A DNA stretch of 64,000 nt from Roseiarcus sp963780825 (GTDB lineage Bacteria > Pseudomonadota > Alphaproteobacteria > Rhizobiales > Beijerinckiaceae), in NCBI GenBank assembly GCA_963780825.1, contig CAWADL010000023.1:124001-188000 (forward strand), in the 5' to 3' direction. Shown piece by piece: positions 37,401-45,303 of the stretch. Both the position numbers and the translations under genes were made by a program. Within the stretch, counting starts at the first letter, position 1; every line of letters begins with the position of its first letter. The notes under the pieces were generated by a model. The model worked only from the letters and a program-made list of their open reading frames with translations, searched no databases and had not been told where the DNA came from.

Positions 37401-38162
37401 TTTTATCGAAATGCCTGGCCCTTCGTAGATGCCGCGGCCGGCGGCGGCTTTGCCGATGGCGTGGATCGCGTGCTCGTAGTCGGCGTAGTAGCGGGCGGCG
37501 TCGTCGGCCGTCGTCGCCGCTTCGCCCAGCATGTCATAGGAAAACGAGAAGCCGCGCGCTTCGCGCTCGCGACTCGAGGCTAGGGCCTCCTCAATGGTGC
37601 GGCCGGTGACAAACTGCTCGCCCATCAGCCGCATGGCGACATCGACGCCGGCGCGAATGATTGGCTCGCCGGATCGCGCGATGAGGCGGGTCAGCGCGGC
37701 GGTGAGGTTTTGCTCGCTGGTTGTCGTCACCAGCTTGCCAGTCAACACAAGCCCCCAGGTCGCGGCGTTGACGAACAACGATGGGCTTTGGCCGACGTGC
37801 GCGCGCCAGTCGCCCGGCGCGAGTTTGTCGCGGATCAGCGCGTCGCGGGTCGCGGCATCGGGAATGCGCAGCAGCGCCTCGGCGAGGCACATCAGCGCGA
37901 CGCCCTCTTGGCTGGAGAGCGAATATTCGTGGATCAGACCTTCGACACCGGACGAGCGGGAGCGGGATTTGCTCCGCAGTTTCTCCGCAAGACCTGAGGC
38001 GGCGGCGCGGATGCGCTCAGCCTCGGCGGGCGTCGCGCTGGCCTTGTCGATCAGCGCGGCGATGCATTCCGGTTCGGGACGCCGATGTGCGGCGGCGATC
38101 TCGGCGCGAAGTCCGGTCGGGGCGAAGACGTCCGCGCGAAGGGCGGCAAAGGGCTGATCCAA
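34500..38162 (-). CDS. putA: Bifunctional proline dehydrogenase / glutamate semialdehyde dehydrogenase
   Basis: A 1220-residue two-enzyme protein converting proline to glutamate. The N-terminal arm holds EYSLSSQEGVALMCLAEALL. The FAD proline dehydrogenase barrel spans about 130-480 with RLVKGAYWDSEIKRAQ and QFATHNAQT. The aldehyde dehydrogenase covers about 540-1010: SPWNFPLAIFTGQIAAAL, FTGSTPVA, AETGGLNAMIV (Glu) and GQRCSALRIL (catalytic Cys). The C-terminal domain ends STNIAAAGGNASLMAIG, usual for PutA. There is no N-terminal ribbon-helix-helix domain, so it is not a self-repressor; no putR-like regulator lies beside it. Confidence 0.97.
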   Translation of the reverse strand: MDQPFAALRADVFAPTGLRAEIAAAHRRPEPECIAALIDKASATPAEAERIRAAASGLAEKLRSKSRSRSSGVEGLIHEYSLSSQEGVALMCLAEALLRIPDAATRDALIRDKLAPGDWRAHVGQSPSLFVNAATWGLVLTGKLVTTTSEQNLTAALTRLIARSGEPIIRAGVDVAMRLMGEQFVTGRTIEEALASSREREARGFSFSYDMLGEAATTADDAARYYADYEHAIHAIGKAAAGRGIYEGPGISIKLSALHPRYQRAKRARVMSELLPRVKTLAVLARSHDIGFNIDAEEADRLEISLDLLEALSLDKDLAGWNGLGFVIQAYGKRCPAVIDWLIDLGRRAQRRLMIRLVKGAYWDSEIKRAQLDGLTDFPVYTRKVHTDVCYLVCARKLLAAPDAIYPQFATHNAQTLASVLVFAGPNYYRGQYEFQCLHGMGEPLYEEVVGRDKLDRPARVYAPVGSHETLLAYLVRRLLENGANTSFVNRVADETISISALTTDPVEAARAIQPLGAPHERIAAPIALYGEARPNSQGIDLSSETELARLADGVEASALADWIAAPPHGAAAGAPVTNPADRSDVVGRATFASASEIQTAFARAEAAAPIWAATGVNERARILRAAADAYESNQERLIGLIVREAGKSYANAVAEIREAVDFLRYYADEAVRLLGPGAPAPLGPVVCISPWNFPLAIFTGQIAAALAAGNVVLAKPAEETPLIAAEGVRLMHDAGAPADALQLLPGAGEVGAALVSDARTMGVMFTGSTPVAVLISRQLAGRLTRAGQPVPLIAETGGLNAMIVDSSALSEQVVGDVIASAFDSAGQRCSALRILCLQEDVAARVLAMLKGAMAELEVGDPRALSVDVGPVISEEARQSIAAHIEAMRARGFKITQAPLGSEAGRGTFIAPTLIEVGRVADVEREIFGPVLHVVRYRRRDLEALIDQINASGFGLTFGLHTRIDETIARVVERIEAGNVYINRNIIGATVGVQPFGGAGLSGTGPKAGGPLYLSRLVCASPSNALDGLEGAPAARDALRTFADWLRAGGEDAEAERCVGMGSRSPLGARVELAGPVGERNVYALRRRGLVAAAATSPGGLRLQIAAILATGNDAAAPAKLAETALRGLPAELQRRVTRVDDPLAAADLRGALVEGEDGAVADAARRLAARSGPIVRMQALSTARLAAGEDYNLADLVEECSISTNIAAAGGNASLMAIG

Positions 38163-38234
38163 CGGGCTCTCCTGCGCCGGGCGTCGTTCGAAAGGCGAGC
38201 GGCGAGACGACTATGGACCGAGGTTGCCCTGCGC

Positions 38235-38534
38235 TCAAATAGACGTGGGATATCCGTGGCGCGCTTCGGAGGCGTGGATCAGCGCTGTCGCCTTGGCGTC
38301 CTGGCCGGCGCTGCAGACTTTTTCGGCCGCGTCGATCTCCCGCTTGATCTGCAGATAAATCGACTTTGCGACATGGCCCATCGCGAGATCGTTGTCCTGC
38401 ACAGCCCGGTAGCGAGCGATTTCTCCCGCACAACCGGACCCGCCCGGCATTTGAAAGCTCGGTGGCGTGACCTGCACTTGCGCGAACGCGTGCGAGGATA
38501 CGAGCAAGAACGGCAACAGAGCAAAACGCTTCAT
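38235..38534 (-). CDS. Small exported protein, unknown function
   Basis: 99 residues with a clear signal peptide (MKRFALLPFLLVSSHAFA). The mature part has two Cys, in GGSGCAGEIARYRAV and AAEKVCSAGQDAKA, which could form one disulfide across a helical hairpin, and ends ARHGYPTSI. I recognise no domain; similar short proteins occur across Hyphomicrobiales. It starts 72 nt upstream in sense of putA, possibly in the same transcript since both read leftward. Confidence 0.7.
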   Translation of the reverse strand: MKRFALLPFLLVSSHAFAQVQVTPPSFQMPGGSGCAGEIARYRAVQDNDLAMGHVAKSIYLQIKREIDAAEKVCSAGQDAKATALIHASEARHGYPTSI

Positions 38535-38610
38535 GACGCGGCTCCCAGCGAATCGTCTGAGAACGCTAGGCGGGCGCCGCGCCTGGGGTCAAGCCGGGGC
38601 AGCGACTCGA

Positions 38611-38805
38611 TTATTTCATCCGCCGACCTTGGAAATATCCTTTGTTTGTCGTGTTTTGCATGATGTTAGCCGTCTCTCCCTGCTCGGAGATGTGCACATC
38701 CGCATGGGCTTTGGGCGGCGCCGCGGCCTTGTCGGCGGCGTGCGGATCGTCGGGACCCTTGGGGCTGCGATTGGCGGGCGGGACGTCGGGCAAATGCTTG
38801 GTCAT
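38611..38805 (-). CDS. Small conserved hypothetical protein
   Basis: 64 residues starting MTKHLPDVPPANRSPKGPDD, hydrophilic and proline-rich, ending EQGETANIMQNTTNKGYFQG and a basic tail. The motif with NTTNxGY near the C-terminus resembles a group of short Hyphomicrobiales proteins of unknown role. A strong GGGAGGA ribosome site precedes this start, which decides against the longer frame. No signal peptide or membrane segment is present. Confidence 0.65.
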   Translation of the reverse strand: MTKHLPDVPPANRSPKGPDDPHAADKAAAPPKAHADVHISEQGETANIMQNTTNKGYFQGRRMK

Positions 38806-38886
38806 TTTGGGGGTCCTCCCTCTGCGTGTGGGTAAACAACCGCCAGCGCGGCGATTTGTTGCCAGTTGCACACGAAGGCGTCGGCC

Positions 38887-38937
38887 TCTGGGACCGCGGG
38901 CGTCCCGCACGCTCTTGCGGCTGCCCGCGGTCCCAGA
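38887..38937. repeat. Short hairpin repeat, CTGGGACCGCGGGC type
   Basis: Arms CTGGGACCGCGGGCG and GCCCGCGGTCCCAG enclose about 22 nt. A related single arm is seen near 30141-30175. It sits just after the DUF1003 stop. Confidence 0.75.
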
Positions 38938-38943
38938 AGCGCT

Positions 38944-39480
38944 TCAACGCGGGCGGGCGGCGTCACGCTGATCCCGATCCGGCTGAAGCAGCGCCTCGCC
39001 CACCGCGCGCGTGTTGGCGGGCTCGGACATCGCGTTCGCTTCGTGATCCTCGCGATCGAACATGTCAGGGTGATCGCGGCGAAATTCTTCGAGCAGCTGG
39101 ATGATCTTGGCGGTCTTCCGCTCCGACAGCATCGCCAGTTCCAGGGTGAGCTGGTCTCTTTGATGCGCCCAATCCCGCTCTCTTCGCTGCGAGATCAGGA
39201 TGAGCAAGGTGATATACACGCTGAACAACGATGCGCCTTGAAACATCCAATTGAACGGCGGCGGATCAGGCGCTTTGGCTGACAACGCCCACAGAAACAA
39301 ATTGGCGATGACCCAGGCGAGGCACACGGCGGTGATGAAAATCAGGAAGCCGGGTTGTGACATCCGGCCGGTCAGCTTGGCGACGAATTTGTCGCTGGGC
39401 TGGGTATGGCTGTGGTGCACACGATGGATTTCCGCAAGCGTCTGCACGGTCTCCTCGACGTGCCGGGGGAATTCTTGCAC
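38944..39480 (-). CDS. DUF1003 inner-membrane protein
   Basis: 178 residues. Two membrane segments (FLIFITAVCLAWVIANLFLW, then SLFSVYITLLILISQRRERD) frame the conserved DPPPFNWMFQGASL, followed by the family's HQRDQLTLELAMLSERKTAK coiled part and DHPDMFDREDHEAN. This is the standard DUF1003 layout; the family has no assigned role, though a connection to magnesium or to stress has been suggested for relatives. The N-terminal HVEETVQTLAEIHRVHHSH also fits. Confidence 0.9.
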   Translation of the reverse strand: MQEFPRHVEETVQTLAEIHRVHHSHTQPSDKFVAKLTGRMSQPGFLIFITAVCLAWVIANLFLWALSAKAPDPPPFNWMFQGASLFSVYITLLILISQRRERDWAHQRDQLTLELAMLSERKTAKIIQLLEEFRRDHPDMFDREDHEANAMSEPANTRAVGEALLQPDRDQRDAARPR

Positions 39481-39662
39481 GGGAAATCTCCGTTAATCCA
39501 AAGGGATAGGACGCGCGAACTTTGAATAGCTAGAGCATTTCGCCGGCGCTTTGGCGAATAGGCCTTGGGATTGCGATCATTTCGTCCTAGCGGCGACGCG
39601 TTGGGGAAACGCATTGTCCTGCCGAGAAGTTCGCCAGTTCGTGCAAATGCGAGGGTCCGGAA

Positions 39663-40265
39663 GTGGACAGTGACAATCAGCGCAATCAGGGCGCCGTCGA
39701 TATGAAGCTCGAGGTCGCCGTGCTGCCTGTTGCGGATGTCGATCGGGCGAAACGGTTCTATCAGAAGCTTGGTTGGCGGCTCGACGCTGACTTTGTCAGA
39801 AGCGATGGCTCGCGGGCCGTTCAACTGACGCCTCGGGGTTCGCCGGCGTCGATCCATCTGGGCGAGAAGCCGCTTTATTACCTCATAGTGTCCGACATTT
39901 CCGCCGCGCGAGCGGAGCTAATCGAACATGGCGCTGACGTCAGCGAGACCTTCCATCTGGGTAAAGAAGGCAGGATCAGCGGACCCTCGCCGGACTTGCC
40001 GAGCTACGGGTCGCTTGCGACGTTCAGCGATCCGGACGGCAACGCCTGGCTGCTTCAACAAGTCACCACGCGCCTGCCCGGAAGGGTCGACGCGAACACC
40101 GCCAGTTTCGGCTCAACCGGCGAGCTTGCGGCGGCGCTGCGGCGCGCGTCGGCCGCACACGGCGAGCATGAGAAGCGCGCTGGTGGCGAGCGTGACGAGA
40201 ACTGGCCGGAGTGGTACGCCGACTATTTGCTCGCCGAGCAGACAGGCAAGCCGCTGCCGGAATGA
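39663..40265 (+). CDS. VOC family (glyoxalase-like) protein
   Basis: 200 residues from a GTG start with GGGTCCGGA upstream; an internal ATG at 39702 (MKLEVAVLPVADVDRAKRFY) would also give the full fold, but the upstream residues fit relatives. The single VOC unit ends FSDPDGNAWLLQQV near residue 138. A C-terminal extension of about 55 residues (ELAAALRRASAAHGEHEKRA, WPEWYADYLLAEQTGKPLP) is characteristic of a group with this added helical tail. The substrate is unknown. The peroxiredoxin gene follows after 17 nt. Confidence 0.85.
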   Translation: MDSDNQRNQGAVDMKLEVAVLPVADVDRAKRFYQKLGWRLDADFVRSDGSRAVQLTPRGSPASIHLGEKPLYYLIVSDISAARAELIEHGADVSETFHLGKEGRISGPSPDLPSYGSLATFSDPDGNAWLLQQVTTRLPGRVDANTASFGSTGELAAALRRASAAHGEHEKRAGGERDENWPEWYADYLLAEQTGKPLPE

Positions 40266-40282
40266 ATGACGGGAGGCCGTAG

Positions 40283-40880
40283 ATGCGATCTGATATGATT
40301 CCTGGGGCCGCGTTCCCTGACTATGAGCTGTCCGACCAGACGGGCAAACACCGAAAGCTCTCGGAGCTGCAAGGACAGAACCCGATGGTGCTGGTGCTGA
40401 GCCGCGGGAGGGTTCTGCCCGAAGGACCGTCGCCAGCACGAAGGGCTGGTTCAATTGCATCGTGAGATCGAGGTCGGCTATTGCCGGATGGTGACGATCA
40501 GCACGGACAACATCACCGAGACCAACGAGTTTCGAAGTGGCGTGGGCGCGCATTGGCCTTTTCTGTCGGACCCGCGTCGCACCGTGCAGAAGGATCTGGA
40601 CATCGCGGAGTATACGGACCCCGGCCACAATCCGATGATTCCATATACGATCGTGCTCGAACCGGGGCTTGTCATCTATAAGATCTACCACGGCTACTGG
40701 TTCTTCGGCCGCCCGACCGTGGACGAACTTCATCAGGACCTTCGCGCCGTGACGAAGAAATGTCGCCCTGATTGGGACATCACGACGCCAGAGCTCAAGG
40801 CGGCCTGGAAAGAAGGCCGGAAGGAGCTGTTCTATCCCTACGGGAAGACCTACGCCCAAACAATTGGCGAGCAGGATTAG
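40283..40880 (+). pseudogene. Peroxiredoxin-like redoxin domain protein, frameshifted
   Basis: The N-terminus MRSDMIPGAAFPDYELSDQT leads to LSELQGQNPMVLVLSRG in frame one. After the GGG at 40406-40408 the family continues in another frame: FCPKDRRQHEGLVQLHREI, then VGYCRMVTISTDNITETNEF, GAHWPFLSDPRRTVQKDL, VLEPGLVIYKIYHGYWFFGR. Removing one G yields SRGGFCPKD and a protein of 198 residues. This is an AhpC-TSA-like thiol protein with Cys in GFCPKD. Probably active in the cell if the extra base is an error. Possibly in an operon with the VOC gene. Confidence 0.85.
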
Positions 40881-40885
40881 CCCTG

Positions 40886-40980
40886 TGTAGCCGCGGTCGT
40901 TGACCGCGGTGGCGCCGTGATCGAATGTTTGCTTGAGAGTGACGCTCACCCTTCGACCGCGGTCGACGACCGCGGCTACA
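40886..40980. repeat. Double-hairpin element, copy J
   Basis: Arms CCGCGGTCGTTGACCGCGG and CCGCGGTCGACGACCGCGG. It starts 5 nt after the peroxiredoxin stop and ends 15 nt before the convergent DD-carboxypeptidase stop, so it can serve both genes as an end structure. Confidence 0.9.
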
Positions 40981-40995
40981 CAGGACGCCTCCCCG

Positions 40996-41808
40996 TCAAC
41001 CGCCGCCGACTTGCTGGAACCCATACTCCAGCAGCCTTTTCCCTTCGCTCGCCCGCTCGCGCTCCGACTTGCAACCATTGATCACCAGGACCAACCGGTG
41101 GCCGCCGTGCACGGCTGAACCCACCAGCCCAAACCCGCTCGCCGCCAGATGCCCGGTCTTCAGCCCGTCGGCGCCGTCGGCGAGCAGCGGATTGCGGTTC
41201 TCCTGGCGGATGCCGTTCCAGGTGAATTCGCTCTCGCTGAAATATTTGTAGTACTGCGGATAGGTCGAGATGACATGCGCCGCGAGCTTGACCATGTCGC
41301 GCGGCGTCACGCGGTTGCCAGCGCGGCCCCAGGGGTTGGTGAAGCTCGAATGGCTCATGCCGATCGCTCGCGCCCGCGCGTTCATCAGAGCCGCAAAACC
41401 CTTCTCGCTGCCGGCGATGCCCTCGGCGATCGCGATCGCCGCATCATTGCCGGACTCCACGAGCAGGCCTTGCAGCAGATCGTCGAGCTTCACCTTGGCG
41501 CCCGCCTGCAAAAACATGCTGGAGCCGCCCGACTCGGCGTCGCCCTCGGTCGCGGCGTGCGCTGAAATCGGGAACGTGTCTTCGAGCGTCAATTGGCCCG
41601 CGGCGAGGCGGGTGAACACGACTTCCGCGGTCAGAATCTTCGTCGTCGAGGCTGGCGCCATCGAGGCGTCGCCGCGCTTGTCGTACAGCGTCTTGCCGTC
41701 GCTGATGTCGACCAGCAGCGCGTAAGGCGCCTTGCTCTGGAACGGCGCGGCGAGCGCGGGCGCGGCGAACGCGACAAACAGGCAGACAACGATACCGAAA
41801 CAGCGCAT
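40996..41808 (-). CDS. dacF: D-alanyl-D-alanine carboxypeptidase (penicillin-binding protein, S11 family)
   Basis: 270 residues with a signal peptide (MRCFGIVVCLFVAFAAPALA). The three active-site motifs are clear: SxxK in PASTTKILTAE (Ser near 54), SxN in ESGNDAAIAIAEG (near 118) and KTG in DGLKTGHLAASG (near 217). It trims the terminal D-Ala from peptidoglycan stem peptides in the periplasm. The C-terminal PBP5-type domain and amphipathic membrane anchor are absent, so the protein is a short, probably soluble S11 enzyme. Confidence 0.92.
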   Translation of the reverse strand: MRCFGIVVCLFVAFAAPALAAPFQSKAPYALLVDISDGKTLYDKRGDASMAPASTTKILTAEVVFTRLAAGQLTLEDTFPISAHAATEGDAESGGSSMFLQAGAKVKLDDLLQGLLVESGNDAAIAIAEGIAGSEKGFAALMNARARAIGMSHSSFTNPWGRAGNRVTPRDMVKLAAHVISTYPQYYKYFSESEFTWNGIRQENRNPLLADGADGLKTGHLAASGFGLVGSAVHGGHRLVLVINGCKSERERASEGKRLLEYGFQQVGGG

Positions 41809-41930
41809 GACGACCCCTGGAGCATTCGCGGCCCGCTTAGGTAAACCATCGCGGCGCCAGACCCAAGCCGGTCGCTTGCCAGCCGGGCGGCGGCGCCGGA
41901 CAATCCGCAGCGGGGCAAGAAGGGGAGCGC

Positions 41931-44194
41931 ATGGGCGGGGCCTATATCGGCGTCGATGTCGGAACGGCGAGCGCGCGGGCCGGCGTGTTCGACGAAGTCG
42001 GCCGGCTGCTCGCCAGCGCCCGGCGGCCGATCGCCGTGTTCCGCGAAGCCGGCGAGGTCGTCGAGCATTCCTCCGTCGACATCTGGTCCGCCGCCTGCGC
42101 CGCGGTGCGGGAGGCGGTCGAAGGGGCGAAGCTGGGTCCGGGCGACATCGCTGGCCTCGGTTTCGACGCCACTTGCTCGCTGGTCGCGTTGGACGAGGCC
42201 GGCGGCTCGCTCACCGTCTCGCCGACCGGCCGTCCCGAGCGCGACACGATCGTCTGGATGGACCATCGCGCGGTAAAGGAGGCCGCGGCGATCAACGCCG
42301 GCGGCTACGATCCGCTGCGCTACGTCGGCGGCGTGATCTCGCCGGAGATGGAGCCGCCGAAGCTGATGTGGCTCGCCCGCCACCTCCCCGATACGTTTGC
42401 GCGCGCGCAGTTCTTCGACCTCACCGATTTCCTGACTTTCAAGGCGAGCGGATCGAAGGCGCGCTCGACCTGCACCGTCGTCTGCAAGTGGCTGTATCAG
42501 GGCCGCGAACGCCGCTGGCCGGCCGAGACGTTTCAAGCGCTCGGCCTCGGCGCTCTGCTCGAAAACGACGCGCAGCGCATCGGCTCTGAAATCGTCGAGC
42601 CGGGCGTCCCGCTCGGCGAACGGGCTCACCGTGGAGGCCGCGGCGGCGATGGGGCTTCGGCCCGGGAATTCCCGTCGCCGCCGGGCTCATCGACGCGCAC
42701 GCCGGCGCGCTGGGGACGATCGGCGGTGCGCTAAAGGACGAGGCGGCCGATCCGCTGAAGCGGCTCGCGCTGATCCTCGGCACCTCCTCCTGCTGCATGG
42801 CGCTGAGCGCCGAGGCGCGTTTCATTCCCGGCGTCTGGGGGCCGCTCTACGACGGGCTGGTTCCCGGCCAATGGTTGACCGAGGGCGGCCAGAGCGCGTT
42901 TGGGGCCGCCATCGACCGAATGCTGCGGATGCATCCCGCGCACGGCGGACGCGGCTTCGGGGCGCTGGAGCGCGATATTCTCGCGCGCTGCGGCAACGCT
43001 TCGGCGGCGGCATGGCTGGCCCGGGATCTGCATGTGCTGCCCGATTTCCTCGGCAACCGCTCGCCTTTCGCCGACCCGAGCGCGCGCGGCGCGGTGCTGG
43101 GGCTCGATCTCGACGAGGATGAGGCGAGCCTGCAGTCGCTTTATGTGGCGGGCCTCTGCGGCCTCGCGCAGGGCCTGGCGCAGGTCGTCCGTGCGCTGGA
43201 GGCTGGCGGCTACGCATTCGACACGTTGGTCGCCAGCGGCGGCGCGGCGCGGGGCGCGCTGGTGCGCCAGATCGTCGCCGACGTCTGCGGCCGGCGCGTC
43301 GTGACCGCCGAGACGGAGGAGCCGGTGCTGCTGGGCTCGGCGATGCTCGGCGCGGTCGCAGCCGGGCGCTACGACACCGTCGGCGCAATGCGCGCGATGT
43401 CGCGGCTCGGCGAGATCACCACGCCCGCCAACGGTGAGATCGCCGCACTGCACGCGCAGAAGCGCATCGCCTTCGAAACCCTGCAACGCGCCGAACGGGA
43501 AATTCGCGGCAACGCTGTCGCGACCTGGCCGAAGCTCGTGATCTTCGATTGCGACGGCGTGCTGGTCGATAGCGAGCCGATCTCGATGGCGCTTTCCCGG
43601 AAAATGCTGGCCGCGCTTGGCTACGAGATCGATGACGCGGAAGCGCGAGATCTGTTTCTCGGCATTAGCGCATCCTCCGCGCGAAAAGTCGCTGAGACAA
43701 GGTTTGGCGCGAAGCTGCCTGAGGCGTTCGAGGCCGATCATGCGCGCGCGGTGATTGAGCAATTTGGTCGCGAGTTGAAGGGCGTGCCGTTCGTGCGCGA
43801 AGCGGTAGCGGGACTCGGACGCCCTATCTGCGTCGCCTCCTCCAGTTCGCCCGAGCGCATTCGCGCGAGCCTGAAAATCGCCGGCTACGCGGATTTGTTT
43901 GGTCCGCGCATTTATTCCGCGCACGACGTCGCCAACGGCAAGCCCGCGCCGGATCTGCTGTTGCTCGCCGCCGAACGGCAGGCTGTCGCGCCCTCGGATT
44001 GTCTGGTCATCGAGGATAGCGCGGCCGGCGTGACAGCGGCGCGGCGCGCCGGCATGACGGTATTCGGCTTCGTTGGCGGATCGCATCACAGCGGCGGCGA
44101 CTACGCGCAGCGTTTGCAGGCCGAGGGCGCCGCGCTGATCTTCGACGACATGCGCAAGCTGCCGGAGCTCGTCCAACGAATGAACAAAATCTGA
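41931..44194 (+). pseudogene. FGGY-family pentulose kinase (D-ribulokinase type) joined in frame to a HAD phosphatase; two frameshifts in the kinase part
   Basis: The kinase starts MGGAYIGVDVGTASARAGVF with the phosphate-binding loop and runs through TIVWMDHRAVKEA, EMEPPKLMWLARHL and CTVVCKWLYQGRE. Two extra bases (one G at 42622-42624, one A at 42667-42668) break the frame; removing them gives GERLTVEAAAAMGLRPGIPV. It continues LGTSSCCMALS, VASGGAARGALVRQIV. Without a stop the frame passes at about 43540 into a HAD hydrolase: LVIFDCDGVLVDSEPI (nucleophile Asp), ASSSSPERI, NGKPAPDLLLLAA, and IEDSAAGVTAARRAG. The corrected product is about 753 residues. The kinase should phosphorylate a ketopentose; the phosphatase substrate is unknown. 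It lies 4 nt before the SorC regulator of the polyol operon. Confidence 0.85.
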
Positions 44195-44198
44195 CGCG

Positions 44199-45155
44199 AT
44201 GGCCAAGAACGGCGAGAACGAAACCACGCGTCTGGACGACGCCGCCCGCGCGGGCTGGCTCTACTACGTCGCGGGCAACACGCAGGACGAGATTGCGCGC
44301 AAACTCGGCGTGTCGCGCCAGACCGCGCAGCGCCTGGTCTCGCTCGCAATGAGCGAGCGGCTGATCAAGGTGCGGCTCGATCATCCGATCGCGCGCTGCC
44401 TGGAGCTGGCGGCGGCGCTGCGGCAGCGCTACGATTTGTTCCTCTGTGAAGTGGCGCCGAGCGATCCTTCCTCTACATCCACGACCCTCGGCATCGCTCA
44501 GCTCGCCGCCGCGGAGATGGAGCGCTGGCTGCGCCGGCCCGATCCTGTCGTCATCGGCATCGGCACCGGCCGCACCATGCGCGCCGTGGCCGATCAGATG
44601 CCGCAGATGCAATGTCCGCAGCACCGGCTGGTCGCCCTCGTCGGCACCGGCAAAACCGATGGCTCAGCCTCGTTCTACGACGTGATCATCCGCCTGTCGG
44701 ACACGGTGCGCGCGCCGCACTATCCGATGCCGCTGCCGGTCTTCACGCGCTCGCACGAAGAGCGCGAGCTGCTGACCAACCTGCCTTCGACGCGCAGCCT
44801 GCTGGCGCTGATCGAACAGGCCGATGTTTCCTTCGTCGGCATCGGCTCGATCGGCGAAGGCTCGGCGCTGATGAAGGACGGGTTCATGACGACGGAAGAA
44901 AACGAAGCCGTGCGCAAAGCCGGCGCCGTAGGCGAAATCACGGCCTGGTCATTCGATTCGCAAGGTCGGTTGATCCAGGGGCATCTCAATGAACGTGTCG
45001 CTTCGGCCCCCTTGCGCCAGCCCGCCAAACGGCCGATGATTGGCGTGGCGATGGGCGTGTCGCGGCGCGCGGCGATCCGCGCCGCACTGACCGGACGGTT
45101 GGTCACCGGCCTCATTACCGACGAGGCGACCGCGGAACATTTGTTGCGACGCTGA
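44199..45155 (+). CDS. SorC/DeoR-type sugar-binding transcriptional regulator
   Basis: A 318-residue regulator. The N-terminal helix-turn-helix reads NTQDEIARKLGVSRQTAQRL near residues 27-50. The SorC sugar-phosphate-binding domain follows, with GIGTGRTMRAVADQ near 113, LVGTGKTDGSASFYDVI near 145 and GIGSIGEGSALMKDGF near 215. Such proteins switch polyol and pentitol operons in response to a phosphorylated sugar. The downstream SmoE promoter carries a perfect palindrome, the probable site. It starts 4 nt after the kinase/phosphatase gene. Confidence 0.92.
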   Translation: MAKNGENETTRLDDAARAGWLYYVAGNTQDEIARKLGVSRQTAQRLVSLAMSERLIKVRLDHPIARCLELAAALRQRYDLFLCEVAPSDPSSTSTTLGIAQLAAAEMERWLRRPDPVVIGIGTGRTMRAVADQMPQMQCPQHRLVALVGTGKTDGSASFYDVIIRLSDTVRAPHYPMPLPVFTRSHEERELLTNLPSTRSLLALIEQADVSFVGIGSIGEGSALMKDGFMTTEENEAVRKAGAVGEITAWSFDSQGRLIQGHLNERVASAPLRQPAKRPMIGVAMGVSRRAAIRAALTGRLVTGLITDEATAEHLLRR

Positions 45156-45180
45156 GGCTGATGATAACCCGGCGTCGCTT

Positions 45181-45232
45181 TTGCTGCAGTGCAGCAACGA
45201 ATTTCAGTTGACTCTGCAGCGCAGTTTGTCGA
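45181..45232 (+). promoter_or_regulatory. SorC-type operator before the polyol transport operon
   Basis: A perfect 8-1-8 palindrome TTGCTGCAGTGCAGCAA covers 45181-45197. About 17 nt further, TTGACTCTGCAGCGCAG repeats the TTG...CTGCAG...GCAG core as a second, imperfect site. Both lie 72-123 nt before the SmoE start. Two spaced sites fit cooperative binding by a tetrameric SorC protein. Confidence 0.7.
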
Positions 45233-45303
45233 ATATCCGCCCGCACGGCAGGCAAATGCTCAGCGCTGAGCTTGCCTCGAACGCCATATGGGAGGAAACA
45301 CGT

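Noticed and set aside
44199..45155. Regulator assigned to the FGGY kinase only
   Set aside because: The palindrome lies before smoE rather than before the kinase, and the regulator sits between the two gene groups, so control of the transport genes is at least as likely.
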